From Planctomycetota bacterium (GTDB lineage Bacteria; Planctomycetota; Phycisphaerae; FEN-1346), in assembly GCA_026386995.1 (NCBI GenBank), contig JAPLMO010000317.1, forward strand, positions 1 through 16,709: a DNA stretch of 16,709 bases, written 5' to 3'. Below the pieces are notes generated by a model. That model did no database searches. It saw nothing but the letters and a program-made list of their open reading frames with translations, and had not been told where the DNA came from. Each line of letters begins with the position of its first letter. Within the stretch, counting starts at the first letter, position 1. This document shows, in pieces, positions 14,105 to 16,709 of the stretch. The translations under genes and the position numbers were made by a program.

Positions 14105-14353
14105 CTATTTTCCAGCGGGCGGCGCGTCGGCAGCGCGATTCATGGCATACCGGGCGGCGCCGTAGGTGACCACACAGTAAGGCACGCCGTACGAGACGGC
14201 GAGTTTTATCCAGTCCTCGGCGCGCATGTCGTAGTGCAGGAATATGCGGTCGCCGTAGTTAATGAGGGCCAGGACCGTTCCGACACACAGGGCGACCTTG
14301 GCCGACATGGCCACGGTGCGCGTGTCCGCGGCGAATCGAAAGAACTCCCTCAT
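14105..14353 (-). CDS. nrtS: NrtS-like small nitrate/nitrite transporter
   Basis: An 82-residue membrane protein with two predicted helices at about 15-33 and 48-67. The sequence matches the NrtS family closely: KVALCVGTVLALINYGDRIF, then WIKLAVSYGVPYCVVTYGA. These conserved small proteins were shown to carry nitrate and nitrite in cyanobacteria; that function is carried over here by similarity only. The ATG at 14353 fits the family N-terminus; codons further upstream in this frame overlap the regulator gene and look like shadow sequence. No strong SD is visible (only GAG about ten bases upstream). It lies 79 bases downstream of the sigma54 activator on the same strand with no terminator seen, so it may be co-transcribed with the two-component genes. 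No nitrate reductase or ammonium gene is in the window. Confidence 0.85.
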   Translation of the reverse strand: MREFFRFAADTRTVAMSAKVALCVGTVLALINYGDRIFLHYDMRAEDWIKLAVSYGVPYCVVTYGAARYAMNRAADAPPAGK

Positions 14354-14432
14354 GCGGCACTCATCATGATTGTGCGCTGGTGGCGTGGCCACCCCGAATG
14401 ACAGGTCGTGGCCGGCGTCAGAGGCCTTGCCA

Positions 14433-15837
<1,405 letters not shown>

Positions 15838-15845
<8 letters not shown>

Positions 15846-16650
15846 TGTTTGTTGTGGCCGCCGGCAGGTGGATCGTGAACCGCGTGCCGCGGCCCACCTC
15901 GCTGTGGACTTCGATCGCCCCGCCGTGTTCCTGCACGATCCGCCGCACCATCGGCAGCCCCAGCCCGGTTCCGCCGGGACGGGTAGAGTAATACGGCTCG
16001 AATATCTTGTCCAGACCCTCCGGCGGTATGCCGACGCCGGTGTCGGTGACATGGACCGCTACGCCGCGCCGCTCGGGCTCGGCCGTCAGGAGCAGTTCGC
16101 CGCCGTCAGGCATGGCGGCCTCGGCATTCAGGATGAGGTTCGAGACGGCCTGCTTGAAGCGGTCGGCGTCGAGTGCCACGGCCGACAGGTCCTCGGCGAA
16201 CTGTGTTCGCACCTGGACGGCGGCCCGCTGGAGGCGCTCGCTGTAGAAGGCGGCGGCCTCCGCGAGGACGGGGCCGACGGGCTGGGGCTTGAGGTGGACC
16301 TCGTGGCGGCCGGCGAACTTCATGAAATCATCAAGGATAGTCTGGAGCCGCCGGGCCTCTTGCTCCAGCGAGTCGAGGCGTGCCACGACCCGCGGATCGG
16401 GAGTCGCGCCGGGCCGGATAAGGTCCTCGCGCAGCAGTTGCAGATTCAGGTTGAGGGTCGAAAGGGGGTTGCGGATTTCGTGGGCCAGGCCACCGGTCAG
16501 CCGCCCGACCTCGGCCAGGTGTTCGGACTGTCGGGCCCGGCGTTCAGACGCCTGGGCGCGGCGGCCGGAGAACTTGGCCACGATGATAATGAAGGGGACC
16601 GCCAGGAGCATGCCGGCCACCAGGCCCAGGATGAAGGTCACGAGGGGCAT
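15838..16650 (-). CDS. Histidine kinase with one membrane helix and no visible sensor domain
   Basis: A 270-residue kinase. One membrane helix covers about 4-26 and is followed by a basic stretch; the H-box GGLAHEIRNPLSTL begins at about 53 with H57 as the phospho-acceptor. The ATP-binding domain has N175 (NLILNAEAAM), G1 DTGVGIP (203-209), F-box FEPYY (217-221) and G2 GGTGLGL (226-232). There is room for only about 25 residues between the helix and the HisKA domain, so no PAS, HAMP or periplasmic sensor is present. The ATG at 16650 has GGAGG nine bases upstream. It overlaps the regulator by 8 bases and is probably the first visible gene of the operon. Input may come from a partner protein or from the membrane helix itself. 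Confidence 0.95.
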
Positions 16651-16687
16651 GACGGCGGGCCTCCTTCGGGCCGCGGGCTGAGAATAA

Positions 16688-16709
16688 CCGTCGCCGTGTG
16701 CGGCGACGG
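16688..16709 (-). terminator. Hairpin at the right edge, possible terminator of an upstream gene
   Basis: CCGTCGCCG (16688-16696) pairs perfectly with CGGCGACGG (16701-16709) around a four-base loop. On the minus strand it is followed by TTATTCT, a modest T-rich run, so it could end transcription from a gene beyond the window before the kinase operon. The right edge cuts the context. Confidence 0.4.

Overview
The window reads as a GC-rich bacterial chromosome fragment, most likely from a planctomycete (possibly Phycisphaerae-like). This taxonomic call is an inference. It rests on high GC, frequent GTG starts, secreted proteins that join an alpha-helical repeat-like module to a beta-sandwich domain, an excisionase-type HTH domain fused to membrane helices, and REP-like palindromes. 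No rRNA, tRNA, CRISPR array, transposase or integrase was seen.

Layout, left to right. A 5'-truncated VanZ-like membrane protein (+) overlaps the 3' end of a compact UvrC (-). UvrC lies downstream of a very large polytopic membrane protein (-) of unknown function. A divergent promoter region (about 4,320-4,446) separates that gene from a plus-strand series: a small signal-anchored protein, an excisionase-type HTH protein with two C-terminal membrane helices, an OmpA-domain lipoprotein ending at a good intrinsic terminator, and a secreted protein with a C-terminal carbohydrate-binding-like domain. A strong sigma70-like promoter then drives a YacL-type PIN-TRAM membrane protein. An intrinsic terminator and a perfect 28-bp inverted repeat follow, then ispD (MEP isoprenoid pathway). 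IspD carries an in-frame insertion of about 37 residues that contains a palindromic repeat.

The right third is all minus strand. Two secreted paralogs of 375 and 589 residues each have their own sigma70-like promoter. Upstream of them are a small NrtS-like nitrate/nitrite transporter and a histidine kinase / sigma54-activator pair whose genes overlap by 8 bases.

How the genes work together: the kinase and NtrC-type regulator form a complete phosphorelay without an obvious sensor domain, and nrtS sits close enough downstream to be co-transcribed. The PIN-TRAM and ispD pairing matches the yacL-ispD neighbourhood of Bacillus. The secreted and OmpA-type proteins look like envelope functions. I do not see a clear defence or mobile system. 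The most unusual structure is the set of REP-like palindromes around and inside ispD.
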